In this document: in pieces, positions 63,618 through 64,000 of the stretch
Position numbering within the stretch: the stretch's first letter is position 1
Layout of the letters: each line of letters opens with the position of its first letter
From: Aminobacter sp. J41
GTDB lineage: Bacteria > Pseudomonadota > Alphaproteobacteria > Rhizobiales > Rhizobiaceae
Assembly (NCBI RefSeq): GCF_000526635.1
Contig: NZ_JAGL01000007.1
Location: 134 to 64,133 of the forward strand
Length of the DNA: 64,000 nt
Reading direction: 5' to 3'
Position numbers and translations under genes: made by a program
Notes under the pieces: model-generated
What the model saw: only the letters and a program-made list of their open reading frames with translations
Database searches by the model: none
What the model was told of the DNA's origin: nothing

Positions 63618-64000
63618 ATGAGCGAAGCCCTTTCCAGCCTCGGTTCCTATGTGCGCGAACGTCTGGCCGACCAGGTCCTGGACGTCACCGTCGCATATGG
63701 CGAGCTCACTGTCCTCGTGGTGCGCGAGGCGATCGTCGACGTAGTGCAGTTCCTGCGTGACGACGCCAACTGCCGCTTTGTCTCGTTCATCGACGTTTCG
63801 GGCGCCGACTATCCGGCGCGCGAGGATCGCTTCGACGTCGTCTACCACCTGCTGTCGCCGACCAGGAACCTGCGTATTCGCGTCAAGGTCCGTACCGACG
63901 AGGATACGCCGGTGCCGTCCGTGACCTCGGTGTTCCCGGGCGCAAACTGGTACGAGCGCGAGGTTTACGACCTCTATGGCGTGCTGTTCTCCGGTCATCC
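63618..64000 (+). CDS. nuoC: NADH-quinone oxidoreductase subunit C, partial
   Basis: The gene starts at ATG 63618 ([20 protein letters not shown]), 9 bases after nuoB, and runs off the window after 127 codons. The NuoC signature appears as [38 protein letters not shown] and [14 protein letters not shown]. It is the 30-kDa-type peripheral-arm subunit. The 3' end is not in the window. Confidence 0.95.
   Translation, partial: MSEALSSLGSYVRERLADQVLDVTVAYGELTVLVVREAIVDVVQFLRDDANCRFVSFIDVSGADYPAREDRFDVVYHLLSPTRNLRIRVKVRTDEDTPVPSVTSVFPGANWYEREVYDLYGVLFSGH

Overview
The window looks like chromosomal DNA from an alphaproteobacterium of the Hyphomicrobiales (Rhizobiales), probably near Mesorhizobium and other Phyllobacteriaceae. 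This rests on gene content and architecture, not on a database search. The markers are a long B12-dependent ribonucleotide reductase (NrdJ), a eukaryote-type glutamine synthetase GlnII divergent from its small translational inhibitor GstI, a glnB-glnA pair, LexA boxes of the GTTC-N7-GTTC type, a PdhS/PleC-like histidine kinase and a Tad-type surface protein. Base composition is high in GC and coding density is high.

Positions 1-9700 are accessory and decaying. A two-gene sugar-use operon on the minus strand (family-3 beta-glucosidase followed by an OprB-type porin) has been hit twice. An IS3-family element truncates the porin at about 240. A 2,639-bp IS21-family element at 3233-5871 splits the glucosidase, with a 5-bp target duplication. 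Removing the IS21 element and one duplication copy restores the glucosidase frame. The istA gene of that element carries a frameshift. A DUF1236 remnant and a metallo-beta-lactamase-fold hydrolase follow. Next comes a compact three-gene minus-strand unit: a 53-residue zinc ribbon, a TIR-domain protein with an uncharacterised C-terminal domain, and a protein resembling only the C-terminal part of DUF3800. This is the best candidate for an undescribed, possibly defence-related, system in the window.

Positions 9700-40600 are mostly core. They hold nrdJ with a putative NrdR box, a phosphate transporter, Nudix, gpt, universal stress and MoCF-type proteins, an FAD/NAD(P)-binding gene with an in-frame amber codon, tRNA-Ser(UGA) and tRNA-Leu(UAA). 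They continue with ilvA, a DEAD-box helicase, and a cysK-alaX-sseA-GNAT cluster on sulfur amino acids and tRNA editing. After these come an OmpA-like protein, a Tat-exported nucleotidase, a cyclopropane synthase, a cobT-like gene, a histidine kinase, GST and a UDG-family protein.

Positions 40700-45850 form a nitrogen-assimilation island: an Lrp/AsnC regulator, gstI, glnII, glnA and glnB. I see -24/-12 (sigma-54) motifs in front of gstI, glnII and glnB, and candidate NtrC sites. A compositionally different SH3-like membrane-anchored gene lies between the convergent ends of glnII and glnA.

Positions 45850-64000 hold the NAD(P)HX repair enzyme, a DUF72 protein, uvrA and ssb (each with its own LexA box, separated by a long non-coding stretch), a polysaccharide flippase and a 5'-truncated tctA. 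These are followed by a GyrI-like protein, an isoprenylcysteine-methyltransferase-like protein, DUF1624, two aldo/keto reductases, pncB, a Tad-like surface protein and a Cx5R phosphatase. The window ends with the start of the complex I operon (nuoA, nuoB, partial nuoC). I saw no rRNA genes, CRISPR array, prophage or replication origin.
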